Shown here in pieces: positions 44,801-53,790 of a stretch of 64,000 nt of DNA; position 1 is the stretch's first letter, and each line of letters starts with the position of its first letter. The stretch spans positions 52,956,271 to 53,020,270 of the forward strand of contig NC_092875.1 in NCBI RefSeq assembly GCF_028372415.1, in the 5' to 3' direction. Made by a program: the position numbers and the translations under genes. Under the pieces are notes generated by a model. That model was not told the origin of the DNA and searched no databases. It saw only the letters and a program-made list of their open reading frames with translations. Source of the stretch: Notamacropus eugenii. Lineage: Eukaryota; Chordata; Mammalia; Diprotodontia; Macropodidae.

Positions 44801-47800
44801 CCATGATCTGACTTTACGGTTTCTTTGACCCTCAGGCTCTGAAGCCTGCCATATACTGGTGGTACCTTCTGGAGTTTGGCTTCTACCTCTCCCTCTTGAT
44901 TACCTTATCCTTTGACATAAAAAGAAAGGTGAGTGTGGTGGGATCCCAGGCTTTGGGAAAAGACCCAAGAGGAAAGAAAGGGAGGCCAGCTTCCAGTTCC
45001 TGCCCTTCCCGAAAAAGTGTGAACTTAGATTTGGCTCTGTAGGACTATCCCGGAATCCCTGGTGTAATCAAAAGGGATTTGTCCCATTGAAGCAACAAGA
45101 ACAGACCTGATCAACCTCAAATCAATGTGCTCTTATGAAGGTTAGACAAGGAAGCTTTTACCTCAGAGGTCAGTTCAGTGTAGTTCAATTCAACAAGGGC
45201 ATGCCCCCTGGAGCTCTTCTCCCTGGGTCTGTAAACAAGCAAGTCTCCAGTTCTCCCATCATGTTGTCTCTCTTCCCCGTGACCCACCAAATCTCTCCTG
45301 TCCACCTCATCTCATTTTACTTCTCAATATGTCTCACCTGAAGTGCCTTGGCCTCTTCTTAAAAGCCCCAGGCCTTCCTGCAGAGGATGCTCCAAGTCAT
45401 GGGTGACATAGTGTAAGGGAACTTTGCATGGATCAGGATCCACTCACTCTGAGCAAAGGCGAGGCCAGCTTCATTCCATGGGAAATCCCAAAGGTTCTGG
45501 CCTCATGGCTGCCCCCCTCTTCTCAGGACTTCAAACAGCAAATCATCCACCACTTTTCTGTCATCATTTTGATCTACTTCTCTTACTGTGCCAACTACAT
45601 ACGCATTGGGACCCTGGTGATGTTGATCCATGATGTCTCTGATATCTTCTTGGAGGTGAGTGAGCCAACTCACTTGTCCAAGTGGGCCCCTAGGAGCCTC
45701 ATTTTTACAGGGGCTTCAGGGCCAGAGAAGAGCATGGAATATCTGACCCCAGATGTTCTTATACTCACAGCAGTCCAGTAATCAGGCCTGCTGCTATCTT
45801 CTTGTAGTTATGGTCTGCACTTTTGGCTTGAGACTTTTTCTAGTCCTGAATTCTGCAACAATCTGCAGTCAGAATTTGGCAGGTGATGGGGTATGTGTGG
45901 GAGGCAGGGAAGGATCTTTAAATATAGGGAGTAGGTGGGGCTGGATGAAGGAAAACTCAGCCAGGATGGGTCACTTAACTTATGTGACCTTCCCAGAGTC
46001 ATACAACCAATAAGTGTTGGGACTGGAGACAAACTTGTGCTCCCAATTCCATGTCCAGTGATCAGTCTACTACAGCCACATCTAGTTCTATACTTGAGAT
46101 TTAAAAAATAAAAAAGAATACACTTATAATCCCACGATGAAGAGTTGTAGTTAGACAATGCTTTCTATGGAAAAAGCCCTGGGTCTTTCAATGAATGACA
46201 AACTTATTGAGAGTCTACAGAGTGACATAATTTAGTGAGATCTTGAATTGCATTCAGAAGTCCAATGTCTTGTACAAGGGAGGTAACAGTCTCTCTGGGC
46301 TGTGTCTGGGTTAGACCACATCTGGAGTTCTCTGTACAGCTCTAGGATCCACATTTGGGAAAGACTTATGGAAGGATTAGAGCTATCAGAGAGGAATCTT
46401 GGGCACCAATGAGCTGGAGAGTTTCCAGATGAGAGTGTCTGAGATAGTGAGAGAATTGTGAAGCTCATGGCAAGCATGGGTCAGTCGATGGCATTGGAGA
46501 TGCTTGACTCAGGGAAAACTCAGGAATTAGAGAATAAGACATGAGAGGTTATTTCAAGAGTTTACAGGGCTATCACTTTAAATTTGCTCTGTCTGGCCCC
46601 AGGTGAGTGGTGAAGTTACAGAGTCAGATTTGGGCTGACTCTTATGAAAACCTTCCCAATAGTCTAAGTGTGTAATAGGCTGCTTCTGGGAAGGAATGAG
46701 ATCGCCTTTGCTGGATGTAATGATGTAGAGGCTAGATGACCAATCAGTGGTTGAGAAGTCAAAGTATGGGATGGACAAGATGCCCCCAGAGGTCCCTCTT
46801 ATCTTAGATCATGTCATTGTAAGATTCTTTCTCTCATCTCCTCTAAGGCAGGCAAGATGGTCAACTATGCACAGTGGAAGAATTCAAGTGAAATTACCTT
46901 TGTCATCTTTACCGTGGTATTTCTCATTTGCCGACTTATTTTCCTCCCATACAAGTAAGCCTGATTCTAGAACATGGGAAAGGTTGTGTGGGTAGTGACC
47001 GTGAGTCCTGGGGATCTTAGTACCCACAAGTCTTTGTTTTGGGGGATTATCTGCTAACAAAACCTGCCTCTTAAAAAGCAGCAAGAATGAGTTCCTGGTC
47101 AGGCTAGGAAGCCTGTGAATCTTTTCAAGATACTGTTCCCCCATACATAGGGCTTTTTACTAAATCCTATCCCCTTCCTGGAAGAGGAGGTCTCACCTGG
47201 GACACAAAGTGTTTAGAGGTCAGGTCCCAACAATGTTTCTGGTTGCCTGGACCCTACCATTACCTGAATCCTCTTTCTTTTCAACAGGATCCTGTACAGT
47301 ACCTACTATAGTTCCATGGAAAACCATAAACCCTTCTTTGGGTACTACTTCAGCAATGCCCTCCTGATGATTCTTCAGGTTCTCAATATCTTCTGGGCAT
47401 CCCTCATCCTTCACATGTTCTACATATTTGTTATTTTGGGCAAGGTGTGTACAAAGGCTATCCCTGGTCTTGGCACCTGATTCTTCTATAACTCAGTGAG
47501 ACTGCTGGCCTGTTGTCACAGAGGCTATTTCAGCAGCTGAAGGGCAAGTGAATAGAAATCATAGAGGGAAAAATATATGCAGCTAGTATAGGCAATAGGT
47601 AGGGGTGGGGGGTAGGGAATGAGGATTCAGGCCTGGTATTCTAATGCCAGTAGGCACCAAGCAGGCCTGAATCGACTGGGGGATGAGGTGGGGAAGGGAG
47701 GAAAGTCTCATCCAAAGCCCTTTCCTCTTTCCCTCTCACTTCCCACTTTTCCCTTTTTCTACCTCTCCTGACTCTCTCATCCAAATTCTTTTCTCTCTTT

Positions 47801-48343
47801 GACTTCTCTTTTCTATCTCTCTGTTTCTTCTTTCTCTTTGTCTTCCCAATCCCTCCTTGTATCATTTTCTCCTGTCTACCTGTTTCTTATTTCTTCCCTC
47901 CTTTCTGTCTGTCTGCACATTTTCCTCTCTTTATGAGATATTTGTAAAGGACTTAGCACAGTGCCTGGCACATGGTAGGCACTTAATATCTATCCCTTCC
48001 CCCATCCATCTTTCTCTCTCTTACTCCCCATCCTTTCTAACCCCTTGTATTTCTACTGCTTCCTATGTTTCACTCCCTCTCTCTCTCTGACTGTCCCTCT
48101 CTTTCTCTGTCTGTCCTTCTTTCTCTCTGTGTGTCTACTCCAACTTCGTTGTCTGGTTCTCAGGTACCGTACGACGTGAGGAGTGATTTAGAAGAACAGG
48201 GCACCGGAGATGAACAGTCAGAGAAAGAAAAGCAGGAGAGCAGGAATCGAGTGAAATCACAGACGCTCTCAACCTTCTCCAGCCCTGGGGTGTCAAGACG
48301 GCTGTCCACAACCAAAAAGCATTGTTCAGTTCCAACAATATAG
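33101..48343 (+). CDS. CERS4: Ceramide synthase 4-like, 10 coding exons, 394 aa (spliced)
   Basis: Ceramide synthases are ER membrane enzymes that N-acylate sphingoid bases with fatty acyl-CoA to make (dihydro)ceramide; mammalian CERS4 prefers C18-C20 acyl chains (family knowledge). Exons join in frame at 33101-33273, 39710-39827, 41441-41559, 41746-41803, 42939-42989, 44836-44928, 45527-45655, 46848-46954, 47288-47444 and 48164-48343 (TAG), all with GT-AG introns. The 394 codons equal the human CERS4 length as I recall it. Residues ~39-54 are a membrane segment, ~66-128 the Hox-like domain ([12 protein letters not shown] at 116-127), and ~131-332 the TLC domain. Catalytic-type His212-His213 and H239-D-V-S-D243 lie in the Lag1 motif of exon 7. 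CERS4 is favoured over CERS2/3 by [29 protein letters not shown] and DVRSDLEE. Differences from human: no N-terminal N-glycosylation sequon, and the acidic serine tail cluster is not kept. A diverged paralogue is the alternative. Confidence 0.93.
34226..35188 (+). mobile_element. LINE-1 3' end, sense, nested in the antisense L1
   Basis: This 5'-truncated L1 encodes the ORF2 C-terminal ~195 residues in one open frame (34224-34817): [21 protein letters not shown], the zinc-finger-like [18 protein letters not shown] (residues 53-70), [17 protein letters not shown] and [11 protein letters not shown] 3'UTR and a G-rich run (35080-35130) follow. Near-identical TSDs (aaaactgcctgtt at 34213-34225; aaaacctgcctgtt at 35185-35198) flank it. 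The open frame marks it as the youngest L1 here. It lacks the endonuclease and reverse transcriptase. Confidence 0.88.
35776..35814. repeat. (CA)n microsatellite
   Basis: About 18 CA units inside the antisense L1. Confidence 0.95.
37895..38715 (+). mobile_element. LINE-1 ORF2 central-to-C-terminal fragment, sense
   Basis: Encodes [37 protein letters not shown] and [19 protein letters not shown], which align with L1 ORF2 downstream of the reverse transcriptase. Broken in several places. It ends where the ORF2 C-terminal block would continue. Confidence 0.85.
38940..39115 (+). mobile_element. L2 3' end, sense
   Basis: cttcagctccactctacctg, gtaagctccttcaggacagg and tacttaatgaatacttgttg are the L2 3'-end signature. 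Confidence 0.75.
39470..39640 (+). repeat. Unclassified repeat, family C copy 2
   Basis: Collinear with 29020-29220; lies just upstream of coding exon 2. Confidence 0.45.
39710..39827 (+). CDS. CERS4: CERS4 coding exon 2 (residues 58-97)
   Basis: Acceptor ctctcctag and donor GAG|gtgagt. It completes Arg58 and encodes [11 protein letters not shown] and HNPILESFF, the linker and first part of the Hox-like domain. It ends in phase 0. Confidence 0.92.
40050..41010. mobile_element. MIR (sense), L2 3' end (sense) and MIR (antisense) in intron 2
   Basis: 40050-40175 is a sense MIR (gctgtgtgaccttggccaag). 40225-40790 is a sense L2 3' part (gcctggaatgctttcccttc). 40797-41010 is an antisense MIR (gatgaggaaactaagaggta, cacagctagtaagagtcc). 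They explain the open frame at 40639-40842. Confidence 0.75.
41441..41559 (+). CDS. CERS4: CERS4 coding exon 3 (Hox-like recognition helix; residues 98-136)
   Basis: Acceptor ctgtccccag and donor GCTTG|gtgagc. It carries the third helix of the Hox-like domain, with [16 protein letters not shown], then KFSEA leading into the TLC domain. Two basic positions seen in human CERS4 (the R of RWF and the third R of FRRRR) are Cys and His here. The sequon NLS at residue 108 lies in the presumed cytosolic domain. Confidence 0.92.
41746..41803 (+). CDS. CERS4: CERS4 coding exon 4 (residues 137-156)
   Basis: This 58-nt exon follows a short 186-nt intron. The split codon gives Cys137, then [19 protein letters not shown], the first TLC-domain membrane segment. 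The following intron opens with a very long pyrimidine tract. Confidence 0.9.
41805..42310 (+). repeat. Long pyrimidine tract at the start of intron 4
   Basis: About 500 bases dominated by C and T on the + strand (ccattctcattcttttcatt-like units) directly after the exon 4 donor. Several overlapping open frames are artefacts of the composition. Confidence 0.8.
42939..42989 (+). CDS. CERS4: CERS4 coding exon 5 (residues 157-173)
   Basis: A 51-nt in-frame microexon, acceptor ccttccag and donor CAG|gtgagc. It encodes [17 protein letters not shown], which aligns with the ...PWLYD..W.GYPKQ loop of the CerS family. Confidence 0.9.
43035..43535 (-). mobile_element. CR1/L3 LINE 3' part, antisense
   Basis: gttggaagggaccctcagag, ttgccctcttttgggcctgc and aagtgtggtctgaccagc follow the antisense L3/CR1 3' end. 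In intron 5. Confidence 0.7.
44190..44640 (-). mobile_element. CR1/L3 LINE reverse-transcriptase part, antisense
   Basis: gtgtcatatacaaattggat, gtcattgataaaaatgccaa, aagttgacattgagctatta and ccatagg..caactagtcac match the antisense L3 reverse-transcriptase region, which continues the 43035 fragment. Confidence 0.75.
44836..44928 (+). CDS. CERS4: CERS4 coding exon 6 (residues 174-204)
   Basis: It encodes [20 protein letters not shown] and then SFDIKRK, the family's YWYYLLE...DVKRK segment. Phase 0 at both ends; donor AAG|gtgagt. Confidence 0.92.
45527..45655 (+). CDS. CERS4: CERS4 coding exon 7 (Lag1 motif; residues 205-247)
   Basis: Contains [10 protein letters not shown] and [17 protein letters not shown], the Lag1 signature. 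The two adjacent histidines (212, 213), His239, Asp240 and Asp243 correspond to residues required for acyl transfer in CerS enzymes, so the enzyme looks catalytically competent. Confidence 0.94.
45960..46095 (-). mobile_element. MIR fragment, antisense
   Basis: gggtcacttaacttatgtga, gtcatacaaccaataagtgt and ccaattccatgtccagtg. Confidence 0.6.
46240..46580 (+). mobile_element. CR1/L3 LINE 3' ORF part, sense
   Basis: gttagaccacatctggagtt, gatccacatttgggaaagac and atgagctggagagtttccag follow the sense L3 ORF2 end. In intron 7, with opposite orientation to the intron 5 copies. Confidence 0.7.
46848..46954 (+). CDS. CERS4: CERS4 coding exon 8 (residues 248-282)
   Basis: The start is set by frame: using ctctaag|GCAGGC gives E-A-G-K-M-V-N-Y, matching EACKMVNY of the family. 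A second AG four bases downstream (46850-46851) would shift the frame. It encodes a membrane segment ending RLIFLPY, with the sequon N-S-S at 259. Donor TACAA|gtaagc. Confidence 0.9.
47288..47444 (+). CDS. CERS4: CERS4 coding exon 9 (residues 283-335)
   Basis: Encodes [20 protein letters not shown] and the final membrane segment. In CerS enzymes the loop between the last two membrane segments (here about residues 287-298) influences acyl-chain choice; it reads SSMENHK where human CERS4 has ESISNRG. Donor AAG|gtgtgt. Confidence 0.92.
47690..48160 (+). repeat. Pyrimidine-rich tract before the last exon
   Basis: C/T-rich stretches with (TCTC)n (48080-48130) lead into the exon 10 acceptor. They are interrupted at 47935-47990 by a MIR/L2 3' end (cacagtgcctggcacatggt). 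Confidence 0.75.
48164..48343 (+). CDS. CERS4: CERS4 coding exon 10 (cytosolic tail and stop; residues 336-394)
   Basis: Begins [18 protein letters not shown] and ends with TAG at 48341-48343. The DVRSD anchor is conserved. The following DSSEE-type casein kinase 2 cluster of human CERS4 is replaced by EEQGTGDEQ, leaving one S-D-L-E site. The tail is Lys/Arg/Ser-rich and low in constraint, as usual for this family. Confidence 0.9.
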   Translation, partial: VPYDVRSDLEEQGTGDEQSEKEKQESRNRVKSQTLSTFSSPGVSRRLSTTKKHCSVPTI

Positions 48344-49990
48344 CCTGGTTTGACACAGGGGCCTCAGACAGTCCAAATCAAGGATGAATTCTGCATGGCT
48401 GGTCTACTGACCACTTGAAGATCAAATCAATATGAGAAATCTCCCAGATTCTGATTCAGCGTTCAGTTCCATAGGACAAAACCAAACTGGCCCAGAACCC
48501 CTTTTCTCCCTATCTGTTTCTCCCCACCTGTATTGAACTTGAGGGAAGGGGGGGGGGGGAAAGGTGGAATCTCTACACAGGATTAATGATCTTTCCCTTA
48601 ATCTTTCCCCTGAGCTGATGTCCTTGAACTGATTTTTGAGGCCTGTCCTGTCCCCAAACTTTTCTAATCACATATTCCATCAGTATAACATTTTTGATCA
48701 TATACCTGCAATATGCATGATGATTTATTTCAAATCATATACATGTAATACCATGATAACATTATTTACGTAATACAGCTTACATAAAAATAGAAATTAC
48801 AAAGGGTTAAGATAAAGATGAAATGTTAATGGACATATTAACCATACAAAAGCCCTCCAAAATTACAGTATTTTTGTTGAGAGCAATATGGTTGACTATG
48901 CTTCATTATTTTTGAAAGTCTCAGTTTAATTTCTTGTAACAGAGATTTGAAGTTCTGATTTTCAATTCAGTCCAGTAGTTAACTACTTCGTTTTAATGGC
49001 TGTCATAGATGTGGGCAGTACCTCACAAAGATACAGAGATCCAAATGGAGGAAGTACGTTATTGACCATGCTTGCTCAATCATGATACTCATTTGGCAAT
49101 TCAATTATGCAAGAGTTTTTTGTTGAAGTTTGACTGGTAGATCTCTATCTTCCCTTATCAGAGTGGGTAAGGATGTGTGGAAGGATGGGACGTGATTTCT
49201 GTAGGTCAGGCAGGTGTAAGGTCTAGAGAGTGGTTGTCTTAGGTAAGAAGAAAGGGGTAACATCAGGGCAGGTGGCAACACAGCTGGACCTACCCTGGTT
49301 CCCCATCATAATTTGTGTCTATCATCCTTTATTTCCAAAATATCCAATGAGCATTTTGGGAGGAGATGGTTTGGGGAAATGGGGTTTTGGGAGCAGGATT
49401 ATGGATTTGAGAGAGTGATATACCCAAGTCCCAGATCCACTACCAGCTACTAGCCCAGATGCCTCTCAGCCTTTGCTGGCTGATGTATGCTCCTACACTG
49501 ATTTCTCCTGACACTATGCTTGAGTTATCCTAGCCTACGGGAGTTTCTTTTTCTTTGGAAAAAAGGGAAATGGGAATGGTGAGATGAGCCCAGAGGGCCA
49601 ACGAGGAGTTAACATTTTCAGGAATGGCCTGTTCCTCTGGTCAGCCTGTTCCTCTGACATTTAGGGCACCCATGGTCTGAGCTGTGTGGCCATCTTGCTC
49701 TTCCCTGGGAGTAAAATTGGTGTATAGAGAAATATACATTCTATCCAGCCCCTCATCTTCCCCCAATCCCCACTGAAGTCCTGGAAAAGCACCTACATTG
49801 AGGAAAGAAGATTCCGCCTGTTTCTGTGGAAGCATGGACTCTATAGGGGTCTAGATAGTGTGACCACTCTCAGTCCTGAGTTGTGAATCAAGATGCCCTG
49901 GAACCACCAAGTCCTATACATTCTGATGGTCATAGTCATTGATGTCTATCAGCCTCCAGGTCCTTCTCCCTTCGGTCAGCCAATAAACAT
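48344..49990 (+). other. CERS4 3'UTR and immediate downstream flank
   Basis: After the TAG I find no AATAAA or ATTAAA until AATAAA at 49982, which lies in an L2-derived repeat. Weak variants CATAAA (48783) and GATAAA (48811) occur about 440-470 bases after the stop. A G-run sits at about 48550. The true poly(A) site is undecided. Confidence 0.4.
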
Positions 49991-50125
49991 TAAGTGCCTA
50001 CTGTGTGCCAGGCACTGTGCAAAGAGCTGGGGATACAAATATGAAAAAGAAAATTCCTGCCCTCAAGGAGTTTACAATCCAGTGGAGGAAAGACCACACA
50101 CAAAAGTAAATTGAAAGGGGTAGAG
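49977..50125 (-). mobile_element. L2 3' end, antisense
   Basis: caataaacattaagtgccta, gtgccaggcactgtgc and cctgccctcaaggagtttac. Confidence 0.8.
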
Positions 50126-50199
50126 GAAAAGGAAAGGTACCTAGCTTGCGGGCATAATAAAGAAGTCTAGAAGAGTGCAGTCAGCTGGGAAATGAAGAA

Positions 50200-51555
50200 A
50201 TGACTGGCCTGAATTTCTTTCTTAAGATGCATGGTACTTGACTTACTATCTTTCCCTGTCTCCCTAAGTTGGGCCATATACCAGGAGACTTCAGCAAGAG
50301 TCCTCACCTCCTGTACAGGCACTCAAGCCAACAATTGCCTAGATTTCCAAAAGCCCATAAATGGAGAAAACCTGAAGTTATAGGTGACATTCTGGTGAGT
50401 CATAATTTTCTACAGAGTAATACATAATCTCAAACCCCACCAGATTTGTGAAACCACTTTGCAATTTAGACTCCACTCAGCATATGAACACATTTGGGGA
50501 CTGCTAAGTAAACAATTCCTTTTCTATTAAAACTTCACTGTCTGAATAATTCATTTAAAGAGCAAGAGGTAGCAATGCTCAGGTCTCTTTCCACCACTGG
50601 GTAGTTTGAACCCCTCAGAGCTCCTATAGCTCTAAGGCTCCTTCTCTCTAGCATATTAGAACTCCAAGCTCTGGAGTTTGGGATCATTCAGGAAATAAAT
50701 CCTCTTCCCAAGTTCTTAGAGTTGATGGGAAATTTCCCTGCTCTAGCTAGAAGTCTCAAGTCTGGGATCAAGTTCATTGCCTATAAATAAAACCTCCTGG
50801 GCGGGAGCAAAGCCTTCACTCAAGAATTGAACTCTCAGGTCATGGAGACACATGTCTGCTTCTGTCATGAGTTTCTGTGGAAACTTGCCCTAGCTACTGC
50901 TTCCACTTAACTGGAAAAGTCCTTCTCAGGCCTCTTGTTTTTTTCTCTTTTAGGATATGTTGGCAAAAAAGCACGCAACTCTCATGTGCTTGTGTCCCTA
51001 GGCAATCATTATCAGTTTCTAGGAGGTAGAAATTATACATATGTTCAGCCTTCCAATCCATCTTACTCCCACATACACACTCCCTTACATACACACGTAC
51101 ACCACTCTGGAAAACCCAAGTATTCTCTTATGAGTGTTGCTCTGGGTCCTAATCGAGAAACAAGTGAAAGAGACAAAATGGCTGGGAGGTCTATCGGCTC
51201 GGTTTTATAGGTCTCACAGAAGGTGGCTCTTCTAATAACAATTATCCATCCTCCCAAATCATCTTAGGGGCAGCCCCAGTCCCTGGAAACTAATTAGATT
51301 GTGACATTCTCTATAGGTTATATGATTGGAGTAACTCTACAGATCAACCCCTCTTCTACACGCCGTTCTGAGGAGGAATCATTTGAGTCATAGATGGAAC
51401 ATGACACTGAAAGTCTAGATCACTGTGTGAGTACTAAACTGGAAAAGCCAAGGAGACCAATGGAAAACTTCAAGGGATCGAAATTTAATATCATACATGA
51501 CCAGAAATCACAGAAGTCTCAGGACGTAACTTGGGAATGCTTCTGTGGCCCTGGC
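50200..51555. other. No recognised gene; possible unclassified repeat
   Basis: No coding signal. It has AATAAA motifs at about 50695 and 50787 and a poly-T/acceptor-like run at 50938-50953, but nothing links them to an exon. The open frames at 50894-51257 overlap on both strands. Confidence 0.4.
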
Positions 51556-51559
51556 GCGT

Positions 51560-51895
51560 CATGGAACCCTTTGGTTAAGAAAGCATGTCATTGTAATAAT
51601 TTTTCGGCAAAGGATTTCAATTAGCTGGGTACCATATATCAATTGACCATCAGATGGCACTCTATACAACCATCCCCTCCCAGGTCTGGTAAATTACTCA
51701 GTGGCTGCCTTATCTTATCTGGCCACTAGATGGTGACAAGCTTCCAAACACTTCTCTAGTATTTCTTGTATAAATCAACCTCAATAGCAGTGATGCAAAA
51801 GCACTTTTGATTAACCCTTTAATAGGTCATATTTGAGTTCGATTCTAGGGTATGAAATGGTATATGACTCAAGATATTTCTCTCTGCCTCGGAGT
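51560..51895 (+). repeat. Unclassified dispersed repeat, family A copy 2
   Basis: Partner of 1930-2295 (see there). The final block tttgattaaccctttaatag ... gattctagggtatgaaat is best conserved. Confidence 0.55.
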
Positions 51896-51979
51896 CCCTA
51901 CTCTACAGCAGACTTCATTCTCCCAGGGCACATATGAATGTCTTCATAGATTCTCAGATTTAGCAGTAACAAAAGAAGC

Positions 51980-52100
51980 ATTTTTTCGGTAGTTACAGTA
52001 TGCCCAGCACTGTGGAAGCAAGGAGAATACAAATATGAGCAGAAAAAAAAGCAGTCCTTGCCCTTAAGGAGTTTATACTCTAATGGGGGGGGGGGGGATA
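51980..52100 (-). mobile_element. L2 3'-end fragment, antisense
   Basis: gtatgcccagcactgtggaa and ttgcccttaaggagtttata, ending in a G-run at 52084-52097. Confidence 0.65.
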
Positions 52101-52124
52101 CACAAAATAAGGAAGGGAAGGAAA

Positions 52125-52430
52125 CAAACATTTTTGAAGTACCTACTATGTGTCAGTCACTGTGCTAAGCACTTTACAAATGTTCTCTCATTTGATCCCC
52201 ACAACAACCCCTGGGAATTCTGTTATTTATTTATTTATTTATTCCCTTTTATTTATTATCCCCATTTTATTTATTATCCCTATTTTACAGTTGAGGAAAT
52301 TGAGGCAAACAGAGGTAAAATGACTTATCCAGAGTCACACAGCTAGTAAGTATTTGAACCTGGATCTGAAATTAGGTCTTCCAGACTCCAGGCCCAACGT
52401 GCTATTTATTGTGCTACCTAGATTCAAGAC
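52125..52430 (-). mobile_element. MIR, antisense, near full length
   Basis: cactgtgctaagcactttac, ttttacagttgaggaaattg, cacacagctagtaagtattt and a cttccagactccaggcccaa head, with an internal TTTA microsatellite at 52225-52275. Confidence 0.85.
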
Positions 52431-52434
52431 TCAT

Positions 52435-52920
52435 AAAAGGGAGTTAAAAAACAGAAGTGAGGGAGACAGCTACCTGGTCAGATGTTGGTAATATCTAGTG
52501 AGTCAAGAGTGCAGCCTAGAGAAGAATGACATGACTGGCTTGGACATTTTTGTTTAAAATGGGGGTTTGAGGGAACCAGCCAATCAGAGGAAGAGGTCTC
52601 CAGAGTGGAAATGTAATTCTAGCATGAAAAGTCCAGAAGTGAAGTGAACTTCAAGGATGAGGAGGCTTCTATGGATTTACTATTTAGCATTGCACTTGGA
52701 AAAGGAAACCAGTAGAAACACACCTATTTGGAGACATTCCTGCCCAACTCCCTTTCTTAGATGTCTTTCCATTTCCCTCCCAGATCTTGCTTTTCCTTCA
52801 ACAGGATGTTCGATCTCCCAGTTCTATGCCATTTAATCAGCTGTCCCCCATGTCTGAAATGTTCCTTCTCTTCCTCCTCTTGGCTTCCTTTTTTGTTTTT
52901 TGGGTTTTTTTGCTTGTTTT
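52435..52920. other. L2-like debris, no gene
   Basis: 52440-52560 may be antisense L2 and 52740-52870 sense L2 3' text (cccaactccctttcttagat). A T-rich run at 52885-52925 precedes the SINE tail. Confidence 0.4.
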
Positions 52921-52924
52921 TGTG

Positions 52925-53130
52925 TTCATCCTTCGTTTTCAAAGAAGACCATGACATCAGAGAAATGATGACATGACTTGCACTTTGTTTTGATTGAAGG
53001 AGAGCTGTGCAAGGTGATCAGCCTCACTTCCCTACCTGGGCCATCTAGATCCAACGACAAGATATTCATCAGGATGACTGGAGATGGCCCAGGATGCAAT
53101 GGGAGACCTTGACCTTTTTCTGGCTAAGCC
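52925..53130 (-). mobile_element. RTE-tailed SINE fragment, antisense
   Basis: ttcatccttcgttttcaaag, gagagctgtgcaaggtgatc, gatattcatcaggatgactg and aatgggagaccttgacc. Confidence 0.8.
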
Positions 53131-53350
53131 CTATTTAGGTACTCACTTAGAGTGAATGACTTACTTTAAGATTCAGCTGAAATCCTACCTTCAGCAGGAC
53201 CTTTCTTGGTCCTCCCCTTCCCCTAGTTCCTTTCTTCTTATTTCCACTGTATAGATCTTTTATGCACCTAACCTATTTCAATGTTGCCTCACCTATACAA
53301 AGTATAGTGACTTTCCCTAGGGAAATGACTCCCTGAAAAACAGATCAGCT
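53131..53350 (+). mobile_element. L2 3' part, sense
   Basis: aagattcagctgaaatccta, cagcaggacctttcttggtc. Confidence 0.6.
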
Positions 53351-53354
53351 GAAA

Positions 53355-53790
53355 AGTCTCTGATAATTCTATGGTTTGGTGTCCTCCTCTTCACCCTCTC
53401 ACTTTATTTAGATCCTGATGAGCTCTTTTTTGTAGCAGGACAAAAGTCGCAAGATAGGCTAAAAGGGAACTGTTGATGCTGTGGTTCTCTTCATTTTTTG
53501 CTTTTCTTTTGCTTCCTTGTATTTCCTACTCCTGGGAGAAGGAGTGGTGGAGTGGTCTAGGATGGTACCAGGATGCCTGTTGCTAAGATCTATGCTGCTG
53601 GAGGTGCAGGGAGCAGACGAGGAGTAGCAAGGATACTTTACCTAGTGCTGGCCAGAAGCAAGAACATTATGAGGGCACAGGGACTGAAAGCCACTATACT
53701 TGGGAGAGCTCCAGTCCTGGATCCCAGAGTGGGACATAGTCTCAAGTAGCAGAGGCAGAGACACTGAGAAAGCAAGCATAGACCCAAGGA
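53355..53790. other. No recognised feature
   Basis: Anonymous DNA without coding or repeat signature. Confidence 0.45.

Noticed and set aside
45428-45781. 117-codon single-exon frame
   Set aside because: Its middle is CERS4 exon 7; the extensions at both ends are intron sequence beyond good splice sites.
48065-48343. 92-codon frame as the start of a separate gene
   Set aside because: The 5' third is the pyrimidine tract; the real coding part begins at the acceptor before 48164.
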